Shown here: one piece after another, positions 7,531-17,183 of the stretch | How the letters are laid out: each line of letters starts with the position of its first letter | How positions within the stretch are numbered: the stretch's first letter is position 1 | DNA from: SZUA-36 sp963727635 | GTDB taxonomy: Bacteria; Pseudomonadota; Gammaproteobacteria; Xanthomonadales; SZUA-36 | Length of the DNA: 64,000 nucleotides | Assembly: GCA_963727635.1 (NCBI GenBank) | Contig: CAVSHP010000025.1 | Location: forward strand, 88,308-152,307 | Reading direction: 5' to 3' | Position numbers and translations under genes: made by a program | The notes under the pieces: generated by a model | Told to the model about the DNA's origin: nothing | The model's database searches: none | What the model saw: only the letters and a program-made list of their open reading frames with translations

Positions 7531-8884
7531 AAGCACCAACATCGCTGTGCAAAAGCACCGGGGTATATTCGGTCAACTGGCTTCGCTCTACCGTGAGAAC
7601 CGGGAACAGGGTCATCTGCTGCTTTTCATCCTCGGCGTTTTCCTGGTCATCTATTTTATGCCGGCGGGATCTGCGCGCTTTGACAATGCGATACTTGAAG
7701 CAGTACGCCTGACCAGCTGGTATGCCCGGGAGCATGTCATTCTTTGCCTGCTCCCCGCATTCGTCATTGCCGGCGCCATGTCGGTATATATCAGCCAGGG
7801 CTCAGTGTTACGTTATCTTGGCCCGCAGGCATCGAAGCCGATTGCACTTAGTGTGGCTTCGGTCTCGGGCACTTTGCTTGCTGTTTGTTCCTGTACGGTT
7901 TTACCGCTGTTCGGGGGTATCTACAAACGCGGAGCAGGGCTGGGGGCGGCGATCGCATTTCTGTATTCGGGTCCGGCGATTAATATCATGGCAATTGTCG
8001 TTACGGCCAAGGTGCTGGGACCTGAACTGGGTATTGCACGGGCAGTTGGCGCTATTGTTTTCGCCGTGGTTATTGGCGCAATCATGCACCTGATCTACCG
8101 CAAAGAAGAGTCTTCCAGGGCACAATTACCCGCTCCCGGGTTTGAAGCCGGTGAGGCTGAAAAACCGCTGGGCATCGTGGTGGCTTTCTTTGCCCTGATG
8201 ATCGGCATCCTGGTTTTTGCCAACTGGGCCGCGGCTGACAGTTCTGCCTGGATGCGGGTTTATGCATGGAAGTGGCAGATCACTTCATTGCTGGCAGTCC
8301 TGTTTGCCGCATTACTGGTCTTGAAGTGGAAATGGTCCGCCAAACACTTGCTGATCCTGGCTGGCCTTGTCGTGTCCAGTGCCTTGCTGTTTCCGAATAC
8401 TCCGCAACTGCCGTTTGCGATTGGCGCCATCGGACTCTTATTGATCGCCGCAACAAGCGAACACGATCAGGAGTGGGCTGCTGAAACCTGGAGCTTCACA
8501 AAGCAGATCATGCCATTGCTGCTCGGTGGTGTGTTTGTTGCCGGACTACTTCTGGGCCGACCCGGTTATGAGGGCTTGATCCCATCGGAATGGGTCAGCA
8601 TGGCGGTCGGTGATAACTCCCTGCTATCTACGCTGGTGGCATCCATACTGGGTGCATTCATGTATTTTTCCACCTTGACCGAAGTCCCTATTGTTGAAGG
8701 CCTGCTCGGTGCGGGCATGGGCAAAGGGCCAGCCCTGGCCCTATTGCTGGCTGGCCCGGCGCTTTCATTGCCAAGCATGCTGGTTATACGGTCAATTCTC
8801 GGCACTGAAAAAACAGTGGTTTATTGTTGCCTGGTGGTCGTGATGGCCACGGCAACTGGCTATGGTTACGGAAATTTCTGGTAA
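7523..8884 (+). CDS. Predicted permease (ArsP / SO_0444-like family)
   Basis: 453 residues, about 10-12 transmembrane segments. The diagnostic segment SGTLLAVCSCTVLPLFGGIY followed by KRGAGLGAAIAFLYSGPAIN contains the CSC motif and the GPAIN signature of the DUF318/ArsP permease family. A second repeat carries FMYFSTLTEVPIVEGLLGAGMG with GPALSLPSM. Members export soft metals or methylated As(III) species (ArsP) or Cu/Zn (SO_0444-like). The ArsR-type regulator upstream and thioredoxin-like protein downstream support metal(loid) efflux. GTG start at 7523 with GGAGAG upstream, overlapping the regulator by 8 bases. The exact substrate is undetermined. Confidence 0.85.
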   Translation: MAESTNIAVQKHRGIFGQLASLYRENREQGHLLLFILGVFLVIYFMPAGSARFDNAILEAVRLTSWYAREHVILCLLPAFVIAGAMSVYISQGSVLRYLGPQASKPIALSVASVSGTLLAVCSCTVLPLFGGIYKRGAGLGAAIAFLYSGPAINIMAIVVTAKVLGPELGIARAVGAIVFAVVIGAIMHLIYRKEESSRAQLPAPGFEAGEAEKPLGIVVAFFALMIGILVFANWAAADSSAWMRVYAWKWQITSLLAVLFAALLVLKWKWSAKHLLILAGLVVSSALLFPNTPQLPFAIGAIGLLLIAATSEHDQEWAAETWSFTKQIMPLLLGGVFVAGLLLGRPGYEGLIPSEWVSMAVGDNSLLSTLVASILGAFMYFSTLTEVPIVEGLLGAGMGKGPALALLLAGPALSLPSMLVIRSILGTEKTVVYCCLVVVMATATGYGYGNFW

Positions 8885-8905
8885 ACGAAAAAGAAAGGCA
8901 TCGAT

Positions 8906-9136
8906 ATGAAACTCAAAATTTATGGAAGCGGTTGTAGCAAGTGTAATTTGCTTACCGAACACGCAGAAACTGCAGCCCGGGAACTGGGCATCAGCTATGA
9001 ACTGGAAAAAGTAACCGACATAAACAGCATCATTGATGCGGGTGTTATTCGTACGCCCGCATTGGCGGTAAACGACGTACTTGTGGTCGTGGGTCAGGTT
9101 CCAAGTGCGGAAAAGATAAAACAATACATGGCTTAG
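8906..9136 (+). CDS. Thioredoxin-fold small protein (redox-active disulfide protein 2 family)
   Basis: 76 residues: MKLKIYGSGCSKCNLLTEHA. The CSKC corresponds to the CxxC active site, followed by YELEKVTDINSIIDAGVI and the cis-Pro segment RTPALAVNDVLVVVGQVP. This is the short thioredoxin-like family regularly found next to ArsP/SO_0444-type permeases. It starts 21 bases after the permease stop with AAAGG upstream, so it is the third gene of the operon. It probably delivers reducing equivalents or hands over a thiophilic ion; this is inference from context. Confidence 0.85.
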   Translation: MKLKIYGSGCSKCNLLTEHAETAARELGISYELEKVTDINSIIDAGVIRTPALAVNDVLVVVGQVPSAEKIKQYMA

Positions 9137-9152
9137 TGCGGGGCCGGGAGCA

Positions 9153-10101
9153 TCAGTCCATCGCTGTCGCGTTAACCTGGAGGCCAGGTGCGTTCTGCTC
9201 GATAAACTCGAGAATCAAGGCAGCGGTCTGCGCCGGCTTTTGCAGTTCGAGGTCATGAATTCCGTCCGCGAAAGTAGACCCGCTGGATGGCGGGAAGATG
9301 CTGTTTAAAAAAGACGATATTGCGATCGGTCATTTCTCGAAATTCGGACAGGTCCCCTGAAAGGTAAAGAACTGGCGTCTTGATGCTTTTTGCCTCCTCG
9401 GCAAAATCTTCGGCATCGTTCAGCGCACGCGCCAGGCTGAGCCAGGTTCGGCGCGAGGCGGCCTTGGCATTCCGGGCTACGATCTCGGTTATTTCCGCCT
9501 GATCCCCGGCGCTCAATTCGGCCCAGGATGGTCCCATGATGCCTTTGGCCATCGTTTTGTCAAACAGTCCCGAGCGAATAAAACCGATAATCGCATGACC
9601 GAGGAGCGGAAATCTGAGCCCTTGAATCAATCGTTTATAGGGGGTGTTTTTCGGCATGATGACGGCGCCCTCAATGCTGACGATCGAGATGACCCGTTGC
9701 GGATACCTGGCGGCAATGTTGAGAGCGATCATTCCTCCGTAAGACACGCCAACCAGGTCGCAGCGCTCTATTTTCAATTCATCCATGAACGCCACAATCT
9801 TGTCCGCCTGCTCGGCGACGGAATAGTCGAAGCCGGTGATGGGTCGCCCCGACTCACCGGTGCCAAAATTGTCAATGGCGATAAAGCGGTGGTGACCGAG
9901 AAGAAAAGGGAGCGTACGGTTCCATCCATCGTGGAGACTGAACAGACCGGGAATCAGGATGACCGGCGGGCCACTCCCGATTTCGACATAGTAAATGGCG
10001 GCGTCTTCGCTGGTGCCGGCCGTGTCCAGGACGTGCCCCGGGTTTGAAACTCCTGGGCTCGCGCAAGAGACACAGAGAAAGATGCTGAGGGCTAAAAGCA
10101 T
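9153..10101 (-). CDS. Alpha/beta-hydrolase lipoprotein (frameshift near the 3' end)
   Basis: Alpha/beta-hydrolase of about 315 residues. Nucleophile elbow GVSYGG, oxyanion region PGLFSLHDGW and acid-loop region LYLSGDLSEF are in the main frame. That frame stops early at 9253, but the adjacent frame continues FADGIHDLELQKPAQTAALI and EFIEQNAPG to a TGA at 9153-9155. It supplies the catalytic His (GIHD). The frames meet at the AAA at 9271-9273, so one extra base there explains the break. The start at 10101 begins a signal peptide with lipobox (LLALSIFLCVSC), predicting an outer- or inner-membrane lipoprotein. The frame further upstream is a translated inverted repeat. No specific substrate. Confidence 0.78.
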
Positions 10102-10103
10102 GG

Positions 10104-10163
10104 AAAAATTTGGGATCAGGGTACAAACTTTCCTGAGAACGTTTACCCTGACCCCAAATTTTC
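10104..10163. repeat. REP-like inverted repeat (GGGGTCAGGGTA type)
   Basis: Arms of about 20 bases at 10104-10123 (AAAAATTTGGGATCAGGGTA) and 10144-10163 (its near-complement, ACCCTGACCCCAAATTTT) around a 20-base loop. It abuts the start codon of the lipoprotein hydrolase. The same GGGGTCAGGG core recurs at 45405-45444 and as half-sites near 11055 and 38180, so it looks like a dispersed family. Confidence 0.7.
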
Positions 10164-10219
10164 TCAAAGCACTGATGTCAGCCATACGGTTGAAACCTGT
10201 GTCTTGTGATGCAGCTAAT

Positions 10220-10762
10220 TTAGCGCACCTTCATATTGTCGATGACTTTAACAACACCTTCGGTCCTTTGCGTAGCAGCAACTGCAGCGTTACGTGCTGC
10301 ATTGGAATCAACGAAACCACCCAGGCTGACTTCACCCCGGTTGACTTCCACGTCGATTTGCAGTGAATGGGTGAGCGGTTCATCTATCAATGATTTATTG
10401 ACTCTGGCCTGAAGTACCTTGTCATCAATGTATTCACCGGTCCTGCGGTCGCCTTCTGACACCTTCAGGTTGTTTTTTACTGATGCGACATTCGATACGG
10501 ATCTCGCGACCTCACCGGCCCGGTCCACCTGGGCTTGCGAATCAACAAAGCCGTTAAGCTGGACATGGTCGCGGTCAACCTCGACATCGATATTCAGCCC
10601 ATCTGTTACGGGGTCTGCCAGTAAAGCTGTTTTGGTTCGGGCAGCGATAGATGAATCATCAATATATTCACCCGCAGTGCGGCTCTTACCAGACGTGGAG
10701 CAGGCGCCCAGTGCGGCAAATGCCAGCGTCAGGGTCATTACGATCGCGAATTTATTTTTCAC
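10220..10762 (-). CDS. BON-domain lipoprotein (two BON domains)
   Basis: About 180 residues. Starts with GTG at 10762 (VKNKFAIVMTLTLAFAALGA), preceded by AAGGAG 8 bases upstream, giving a signal peptide with lipobox ALGACS. Two BON domains follow, each opening with the same GEYIDDxxxxARxxxxL motif (GEYIDDSSIAARTKTALLAD and GEYIDDKVLQARVNKSLIDE) and ending in VQLNGFVDS or VSLGGFVDS and VxxVxxxLKV. BON proteins bind phospholipid or attach to envelope layers, as in OsmY and DolP. Likely periplasmic outer-membrane lipoprotein for envelope stress. Confidence 0.85.
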   Translation of the reverse strand: MKNKFAIVMTLTLAFAALGACSTSGKSRTAGEYIDDSSIAARTKTALLADPVTDGLNIDVEVDRDHVQLNGFVDSQAQVDRAGEVARSVSNVASVKNNLKVSEGDRRTGEYIDDKVLQARVNKSLIDEPLTHSLQIDVEVNRGEVSLGGFVDSNAARNAAVAATQRTEGVVKVIDNMKVR

Positions 10763-11206
10763 AGTTACACTCCTTATCCAACCATTAATAACATGTGCAA
10801 ATTGCACTCACCCCCAATTGCACGAAGAAGAGAACCACCGGCGGAATTAACCATACCGGTGGTCAAAGTTTGAACCCGTCATACAGCATCGCTCTTGGGG
10901 CTGAGCAGGCTATGGGGTTATAGTTCAACGGATCCAAAACCCTAATCTGACTTGACTGTATTTGAATTTAGAGGACTGAAAGTCACCTGTCTGTGCTATG
11001 GCGTACATAACTGCAGGTTGAACTGCAAACGGGCACAAAAAAAGTAAATGAAATGGGGTCAGAAAAAATGTCAGATTGCATGCTTTGAAACTCAAAAATT
11101 GACATGCCAGCGCTATCCGCTTGCAGAAACGGCGACTCGCGCAGCGCAAGGCTGCCATATAAACTATCGGGCACAGGTTTTTCCAATCTGACGAGGAAGT
11201 TGAAAA
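10763..11206. other. 444-base intergenic stretch with a REP half-site
   Basis: No gene. Holds the promoter region of the divergent BON lipoprotein on the left and of the amidohydrolase on the right. A half-copy of the REP-like core (ATGGGGTCAGAAAAAATGTC) lies at 11053-11073. Open frames here on both strands read through this repeat and are not protein-like. Confidence 0.5.
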
Positions 11207-12702
11207 ATGATCTGTTCAAGTTTCAAGGGCAGATACTTGCGCCCGATGCTGACTGTCAGGGTGAACGTACAGCGTTTAACAACCATTGGATTGCTGCTGA
11301 TCCTGGCTTTGAGCCAGGACCTGCCGGCGAACCGGGTGAGCCACTGTACGACCTGGTGATTTTGCATGGTCGTCTTGTGGATCCTGCATCCGGTCTGGAT
11401 GCGGTTCGTGCCGTGGGAATCACCGGCGGCACCATTCAGGTGATCAGTGAGGAACCGTTAAAAGGCCGGGAAACGCTGGATGCGAGCGGCATGGTGGTTG
11501 CGCCCGGGTTCATCGATCTGCACCAGCACGCGCAGGACCCGGCCGCCTACCAGGTCGAAGTGCTTGACGGCACCACCACCGCGCTGGAACTCGAGGGAGG
11601 CACCCTGGACATCGATCGCTGGTACGACGAACGCGCCGGTAATTCGATCATCAATCATGGCTGCAGTGTCGGTCATGGTGACGTCCGGATGAAAGTGATG
11701 CATGACCCGGGGCTGGATTCACCGATGGATGCGGCGAAATCGCGGGCAAGCACGCCCGGAGAGTTACAGGAGATCGTCGCATTGGTGGACCATGGCTTGC
11801 AGCGCGGCGCCATCGCGGTCGGCATGCTGATCGAATTCACACCTGCTGCTACGCCCTGGGAAATACTGGAGGTTTTCAGTGTCGCGGCAAAATACGACGC
11901 CACTGTACACGTGCACATGCGCAGCCTGGATGAAGCCTATTACTTTCTCGAAACAGAGGAGGTCATCGGCGCGTCTGCAGCGACCGGCGCGTCTGCGCAC
12001 ATCGTCCATATCAACAGTTCTTTGGGCGAAGACACACCGCTTGGCCTGGACCTGATTCGCGGTGCGCGGGCACGTGGACTCGACATCACCACCGAGGTTT
12101 ATCCGTACACAGCGTCAATGTCACCGATCGAGGCCGCGGATAATGATGATTGGCAATCCTGGTCCGACGCGAAATTCCAGCGCATGGAATGGGCGCTCAC
12201 CGGAGAACGACTCAGCCGTGAGTCGTTCGCCGCCTTCCACGCGATCGGCGGGTATATCGTTGATTACAACAATACCGAAGAGATCATTACAGCGGCTGTG
12301 GCTGACCCGCTGCCAATGATCGCCAGCGATGGTATCCTCATCAACGGCATGGGGCATCCACGCGTCGCCGGCACTTTTGCACGCTTGCTTGGACGCTACG
12401 TGCGTGAGCAGCACACGCTGACCCTGATGGATGCCTTAGGCAAGATCACCATTGAACCCGCGCGCCGCATGGAGCGCCGCGTGCCATCGATGGGCTTAAA
12501 GGGACGCCTGCAGGTCGGAGCCGATGCTGATATCGTGGTATTTGATGCGGCGACGATCATCGACCGTGCGACTTATCGTGAGCCGACATTGCCGCCTGCC
12601 GGACTTCGGGATGTGCTGGTAAACGGCGTGCTTGTCGTACAGGACGGGATGGTGAAAATGGGCAGGTTTCCCGGACGAGCGGTTAGAGCCCAGGTTCAAT
12701 GA
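11207..12702 (+). CDS. Amidohydrolase, D-aminoacylase-like (frameshift after the signal peptide)
   Basis: Metal-dependent amidohydrolase/TIM-barrel enzyme. N-terminal strand LYDLVILHGRLVDPASG, metal motif APGFIDLHQHAQD (HxH), barrel His segments VHVHMRSLDE and SAHIVHINSS, metal Asp in MIASDGILINGMGHPR, and a C-terminal sheet GRLQVGADADIVVFD. This order fits D-aminoacylase/dihydroorotase-like enzymes. A good start (ATG 11207, AGGAAG upstream) opens a frame with signal-peptide character (RLTTIGLLLILALSQ), whereas the mature enzyme is in another frame. The shift lies near 11310-11340 and one missing base would join them. Hence probably exported to the periplasm. Substrate unknown. Confidence 0.78.
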
Positions 12703-12775
12703 TACCGCATTGGACGAAGCCCCAAATCACGATCAAGTTACAGATAGTCAGAACCCGCCATTACACCCCCGGATA

Positions 12776-15262
12776 TCAGTTACCTATTGGCGACCCCGGT
12801 GGTGACGGAGGCGCCTGGACAGGCGTGATCCTGGTCGGGTCGTTCAGCATCGCCGAGATCGCGTGGCGGGCCTGTGCGTAAAACGCGGCCCACTCCCCAT
12901 CCAGTCCGGACAGGCTTTGCGCATCCAGCCACTGCTGCAGGTTCTGGACCGCCCAAAAGGCCTGTGCGCGGACCTGTGAGTCGGCTTTTGCATCTGTGGC
13001 CATGGTCATCAGGCGGTTCAGGTACTGGTCAGCGGTCAGACGCTGTATGGCGCCTGGCACGGCATTACGGCGTTCTGCGTACCAGCTTGCCTCTCCCAGC
13101 GCCGACAGTACGGCTGCGAAATCGGGTAGCGATGATTTGCTCGTATGCTGGACATTCATGCGTGCGGCCCGCTGCTGATTCAGCAGCACGTCCATGGTCA
13201 GGCTGACGGCGCTTGCGGCCGGGGACAATGGGTCAAAGGTGACACCGGTATCGCGGCTGAATGATTCCCTGCCGAGCGGATAACCGGGGGGCCGTGGCGG
13301 TATGATATCCACGAGCGTTTGCGGCAGCCTCAGCATGGCGGGATCGAGCGTATTGACCAGTGCTGCAATTGCTTCCTGTTGTTTTTTTGCATCGACCATC
13401 TCCGGCGCCGCTTGCCCGTCACCTCTCAAGGCGTAGGTAAAGTACTGTCCGCCTACGAGCTTTGCGACCGCCTGGACCTGGTAGCGGTGTAACAGGTAGA
13501 CGGGCACCAGCACTTCTTCGAGGCTCGCTAGTGGTTGTCCCGGCCTGATGTTATTTGCAGAAAAGTGCTCCAGTGCGTAAGCGCGAACCTTCAGCAGGCG
13601 GTCAAGCTCCGTGATGGCATCCGCGCCGTTGTCCCAGAGATTGCCGAGCGGGTTTGCAGTGCCGGGATCGCGCGAATCCTCGTCCGAGACGTAGTGCAGA
13701 CCGGAAGCAATGGTATCGTCGAGGATTTTCTGCCGCTGCGCTGCCGCATCGACATTTGCGGGAAAGTCCTGGTAGGCATACAGCACCGTGCGTTTATCCC
13801 AGTCGCCGATGCCCACGGTGTAGGCGTCAGAAAAATCGAGACCGCCTTCAGCATTCAGCCGGACGAGCGGGAAGGGGTAGTCCATCACCGAGGACCGGTT
13901 ATCCACGCTGGCGGCAAAATTGTGTTCCATACCCAGCGTGTGCCCGACCTCGTGCGCGGCCAGTTGGCGTATACGTGCCAGCGACATTTCCAGCATCGTG
14001 TCGGGTACCTGGCCATCCACATAGGGCGCCAACAGACCTTCCGCGATCAGGTAATCCTGCCGCACACGCAGCGAACCCAGCGAGACATGGCCCTTCAAGA
14101 TTTCTCCGCTACGCGGGTCAACGACCGAAAAGCCGTAAGACCACCCGCGCGTCGAGCGATGCACCCACTGAATAACGTTGTAGCGTACATCCATGGGGTC
14201 GGCATCTTCCGGTAAAAGTTTGACCTGGAAGGCATTTTTGTATCCGGCGGCCTCGAATGCCTGGTTCCACCAAGTGGCGCCTTCCAGCAACGCGGAGCGG
14301 ACCGGTTCCGGCACACCGGGGTCCAGGTAATAGACGATCGGTTCAACGGCCTCGCTGACTTTGTCCTCCGGATGGAGTTTTTTCAGGCGGTGACGTACGC
14401 CAAACCGACCGCGGATGGATTCGCCGATTGGCACCGCGTAATCATAAAAGGCTTCGCCCCACGGTGAACCGATAATGCCTGCGCGTGGATCATACGGTAA
14501 TGGTTCGTAGTCATCGTCCGGCAAACGGATGAACGAGTGGTGCAGGTGGACGGTTACGCTGTTCGTATCCGGCACCACGCTGGCGAGCAGATCACTGACG
14601 GCATTGCCCTTGTCATCAAACTTCTGTTCGCCGGTATAGCTGACAACCGCCTCCACTTCCGTGTTGTCGGGGAAGGCCTTGGTACGTGGCAAAAAAATCG
14701 CGCTGCGGGTGGGATCCACCTTGTAACTGCCCTGTTGCGTCCGGCTGAGCCGCGTGGAAATTTCATGTGCATCGCGAAGAAAAAAATCGGTCGCGTCAAC
14801 CAGCGCCGAACCAGCCGATTCTGCCACGACTTCAAAGCCCCAAACCACCGAACTGGCGAATGAGCTTTCGACTGCCGCCTGTTCTGCCGGGTCATCCGAA
14901 ACAGCCCTGAAACCGGTGTTTTTTTCAATCATCAGCACCTTGGGACCAGAACGGTAGAATTCGACCAGCCGTGTTCTGCCCAGTTGCCCACGGTCCAGAC
15001 CCAGGTCATTGGAACCCACGCCACGAGCCAGCGACGACTGGTAGATGAACTCGTCGCCAATGTGGTCGATCTGCAAAAACAGCTGACCTTGGTGTTCATC
15101 CCAGTACAGATCGAAAAAACCATCCAAATGTTGCAGGTTTTTGACCTTTTCCTTGATGCTGCTGAGCGTAGCATCGCTCTTGGCTTCCGGCTTGGCGACC
15201 GCCATTTGAGAGAATGAAAAAAGGACAAAACAGGCGAAAAGCCAGAATTTGAATCGATACAT
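12776..15262 (-). CDS. Secreted zinc-dependent metalloprotease (DUF5117/DUF4953-type)
   Basis: 828 residues with a Sec signal (MYRFKFWLFACFVLFSFSQM then AVAKPEA). The zinc site AAHEVGHTLGMEHNFAAS matches the metzincin HExxHxxGxxH consensus, and DYPFPLV may hold the downstream turn. N-terminal region: KVKNLQHLDGFFDLYWDE and FIYQSSLARGVGSNDLGLDRG are characteristic of the large uncharacterised zinc proteases annotated as DUF5117/DUF4953. The C-terminal part is alpha-helical and unassigned. Predicted periplasmic or extracellular endopeptidase. GGAAA lies upstream of the ATG. The last gene of the minus-strand block that begins with acpXL, but an intervening 128-base gap makes co-transcription uncertain. 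Confidence 0.85.
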   Translation of the reverse strand: MYRFKFWLFACFVLFSFSQMAVAKPEAKSDATLSSIKEKVKNLQHLDGFFDLYWDEHQGQLFLQIDHIGDEFIYQSSLARGVGSNDLGLDRGQLGRTRLVEFYRSGPKVLMIEKNTGFRAVSDDPAEQAAVESSFASSVVWGFEVVAESAGSALVDATDFFLRDAHEISTRLSRTQQGSYKVDPTRSAIFLPRTKAFPDNTEVEAVVSYTGEQKFDDKGNAVSDLLASVVPDTNSVTVHLHHSFIRLPDDDYEPLPYDPRAGIIGSPWGEAFYDYAVPIGESIRGRFGVRHRLKKLHPEDKVSEAVEPIVYYLDPGVPEPVRSALLEGATWWNQAFEAAGYKNAFQVKLLPEDADPMDVRYNVIQWVHRSTRGWSYGFSVVDPRSGEILKGHVSLGSLRVRQDYLIAEGLLAPYVDGQVPDTMLEMSLARIRQLAAHEVGHTLGMEHNFAASVDNRSSVMDYPFPLVRLNAEGGLDFSDAYTVGIGDWDKRTVLYAYQDFPANVDAAAQRQKILDDTIASGLHYVSDEDSRDPGTANPLGNLWDNGADAITELDRLLKVRAYALEHFSANNIRPGQPLASLEEVLVPVYLLHRYQVQAVAKLVGGQYFTYALRGDGQAAPEMVDAKKQQEAIAALVNTLDPAMLRLPQTLVDIIPPRPPGYPLGRESFSRDTGVTFDPLSPAASAVSLTMDVLLNQQRAARMNVQHTSKSSLPDFAAVLSALGEASWYAERRNAVPGAIQRLTADQYLNRLMTMATDAKADSQVRAQAFWAVQNLQQWLDAQSLSGLDGEWAAFYAQARHAISAMLNDPTRITPVQAPPSPPGSPIGN

Positions 15263-15390
15263 TGTTTTCCAACCAGGCAGTCAAATAATTTTTGTTGAAG
15301 CTATCTTATCCGAAAGCTGCGCCTAATGGTTCCCGCGTCCGGCAAAAAATTCCAACCACAGTGGTCCTGGCATTTTGATCCCTTGCCGGG

Positions 15391-16149
15391 TTACAGGAAA
15401 TTCAGCGGGACGGGATCATGGCTGACTAACGGCACCGTATTAAAGGCAATCACCTCGAAATCGCGCTTCGGCGAATTGACCGCTATGGCCAAGCGGTAGC
15501 GCCCGCTCATTGAAATGCGCCAGAACTGCCAATTGTCCGCATCGTCTTCAAGATCCGGATGCACCTGGAAACCGCTTAGCTGGTTTGCCTTGAATTGAAA
15601 ACTGAATTTACCCAGGGGCAGGGCAAGCCCCATGCCACGCGCCTTGATATAGGCTTCCTTCAGCGTCCAGTAATCGAAAAACCTCTGATATTGCTGTTCC
15701 GCTGGCAGTTTCCCGAGATCACTTATTTCCTGCTCTGAAAAATAGCTGGCGAGCCTGTTGAATGCAGCGCGCGTGGTGCGTTGGGTATCTTCAACATCCA
15801 CGCCGATGTCAACACCGCGCGCCATTCCGCATATGATCAGACCCTTCGCATGGGAAAGATTGAAACGGGTGGTCAGTTTAAGCTTCGGGTGACTGACCTG
15901 CGGCTTGCCATAACTGTTTTTTGAAAATTTCCACTTGTCAGGTTCAACCGGGTAATAGCGGGAAAGACTGGTACGTATCAGCGCCCGGGTCAACAGGTAT
16001 TGATGGCGGTGGCCGACAAAATAAAGACGGGACATCTGTTCCATTTCTTCTTCCGTCAGCAGGGATTGGTAGCGGAGCAACAGCGCGGGGTCTGTTATCT
16101 GTTCGGGAAAAGAAAAATAAAGGTGAACTTGATTGCTTTCCAGTTCCAT
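15391..16149 (-). CDS. 4'-phosphopantetheinyl transferase (Sfp type)
   Basis: About 250 residues. Converts apo- to holo-carrier protein by moving 4'-phosphopantetheine from CoA to a Ser. The Sfp motifs are complete: N-terminal RALIRTSLSRYY, KPQVSHPKLKLTTRFNLSHA, the Mg-binding GVDIGVDVEDTQR (D-x-E) and FFDYWTLKEAYIKARGMGL (W-x-x-K-E-A-x-x-K). The start at 16149 (MELESNQVHLYF) is the homologous one; an in-frame start 45 bases upstream is possible. It closes the VLCFA locus, 70 bases behind the acyltransferase. A dedicated role in priming the AcpXL-like carrier at 22044 is an attractive inference. Confidence 0.87.
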   Translation of the reverse strand: MELESNQVHLYFSFPEQITDPALLLRYQSLLTEEEMEQMSRLYFVGHRHQYLLTRALIRTSLSRYYPVEPDKWKFSKNSYGKPQVSHPKLKLTTRFNLSHAKGLIICGMARGVDIGVDVEDTQRTTRAAFNRLASYFSEQEISDLGKLPAEQQYQRFFDYWTLKEAYIKARGMGLALPLGKFSFQFKANQLSGFQVHPDLEDDADNWQFWRISMSGRYRLAIAVNSPKRDFEVIAFNTVPLVSHDPVPLNFL

Positions 16150-16219
16150 TTCGGTGCCGGTCCATACGGTTGAAATTAATCCGGCCGTGCCCACCCGTTA
16201 ATGCAACAGGGCCGTAAAA

Positions 16220-17137
16220 CTAACCCCAGCGGCGGTGCATCCACAGCCACTGCTCAGGATACTCCCGAACCCAGCCTTCCACCACTTTGGTCACCAGTTC
16301 GGTGGTGCCGCGGATATCGACATCGCCGTTCTTATCCCTTGGCAGTTCCAGTTCATCGGTGATCTCGAGACGGAAACGGCCACCCGGCAAACGCACGCTG
16401 CGGGCGCCGTGCACCGGGCAATTATAGCGCCGTGCGAGCTTGGCCAGCAGGGTGTTGGTCGGGGCATCGCGGCCAAAGAACGGCACCATGATGCCGCGGC
16501 GGAATTTCTGGTCCACCAGCAGACCGACATGGTCACCGCGTTCCAGCGCGCTCATCAACTGGAATGACGCGCCGGCGCCCGAGGCGACCAGGTTCTTGCC
16601 AATCTCCTTGCGTGCATCGGCAACGTGTGAGGCCGCATACTTGTTGTTTGGTTGACGAAACAACGACTGGACGCTCAGGCCAAACTTCGCCGCGACTAAC
16701 GGCAGCAGTTCAAAGTTGGCAATGTGACCGGTGAACACGATGGCGGGCAAGCCGTCGTCGCGCAGCTTGACGAACTGCTCGGCATTGCTGATTTCGATGC
16801 GTTCCGTTTCGATATGGTCTTCGTCAAGGTCGAAAATTTCATCCAGGTAGATGTATTCGAGCAGGGTCCGGGCGGTCTGCGCCCAACTGTCGCTGGCGAG
16901 TTTCCTGCGCTCCTCGAGGCTTTTTTCCGGGAAGGCGATGGCCAGGTTTTCCATCACCACCTTGTGACGCCAGATTTTCGGACCCAACCAGCGGGCAAAC
17001 CCTTCAAACATCTTCGCCGCGGTGTCGACCGGGATCAGGCGAATGAGTTTCATCAACAGGAAAATGCTCTGTGCGACCAACCAGTCGCGCATGTTGAGCA
17101 GGGACTGCAGGATGCGGTAGCGCAGTGGCAGTTTCAT
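16220..17137 (-). CDS. lpxXL: LpxXL/LpxL-like lipid A secondary acyltransferase
   Basis: About 305 residues of the lysophospholipid/HtrB acyltransferase family. N-terminal membrane anchor (LVAQSIFLLMKLIRLIP), the catalytic HX4E box in FTGHIANFELLPL, then VGLLVDQKFRRGIMVPFFGR, PTNTLLAKLARRYN and the terminal EQWLWMHRRWG. It would transfer an acyl chain from a carrier protein to the primary hydroxyacyl chain of lipid A on the inner leaflet. Because it is linked to acpXL, fabZ and fabF pairs and a dehydrogenase in rhizobial order, I call it LpxXL-like; sequence alone fits any LpxL. ATG at 17137 with GGGGG upstream. Confidence 0.85.
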   Translation of the reverse strand: MKLPLRYRILQSLLNMRDWLVAQSIFLLMKLIRLIPVDTAAKMFEGFARWLGPKIWRHKVVMENLAIAFPEKSLEERRKLASDSWAQTARTLLEYIYLDEIFDLDEDHIETERIEISNAEQFVKLRDDGLPAIVFTGHIANFELLPLVAAKFGLSVQSLFRQPNNKYAASHVADARKEIGKNLVASGAGASFQLMSALERGDHVGLLVDQKFRRGIMVPFFGRDAPTNTLLAKLARRYNCPVHGARSVRLPGGRFRLEITDELELPRDKNGDVDIRGTTELVTKVVEGWVREYPEQWLWMHRRWG

Positions 17138-17183
17138 CGAACCCCCCGCTGGTTTCCCGGTAACTGCCGGATCCCGGTCATCC

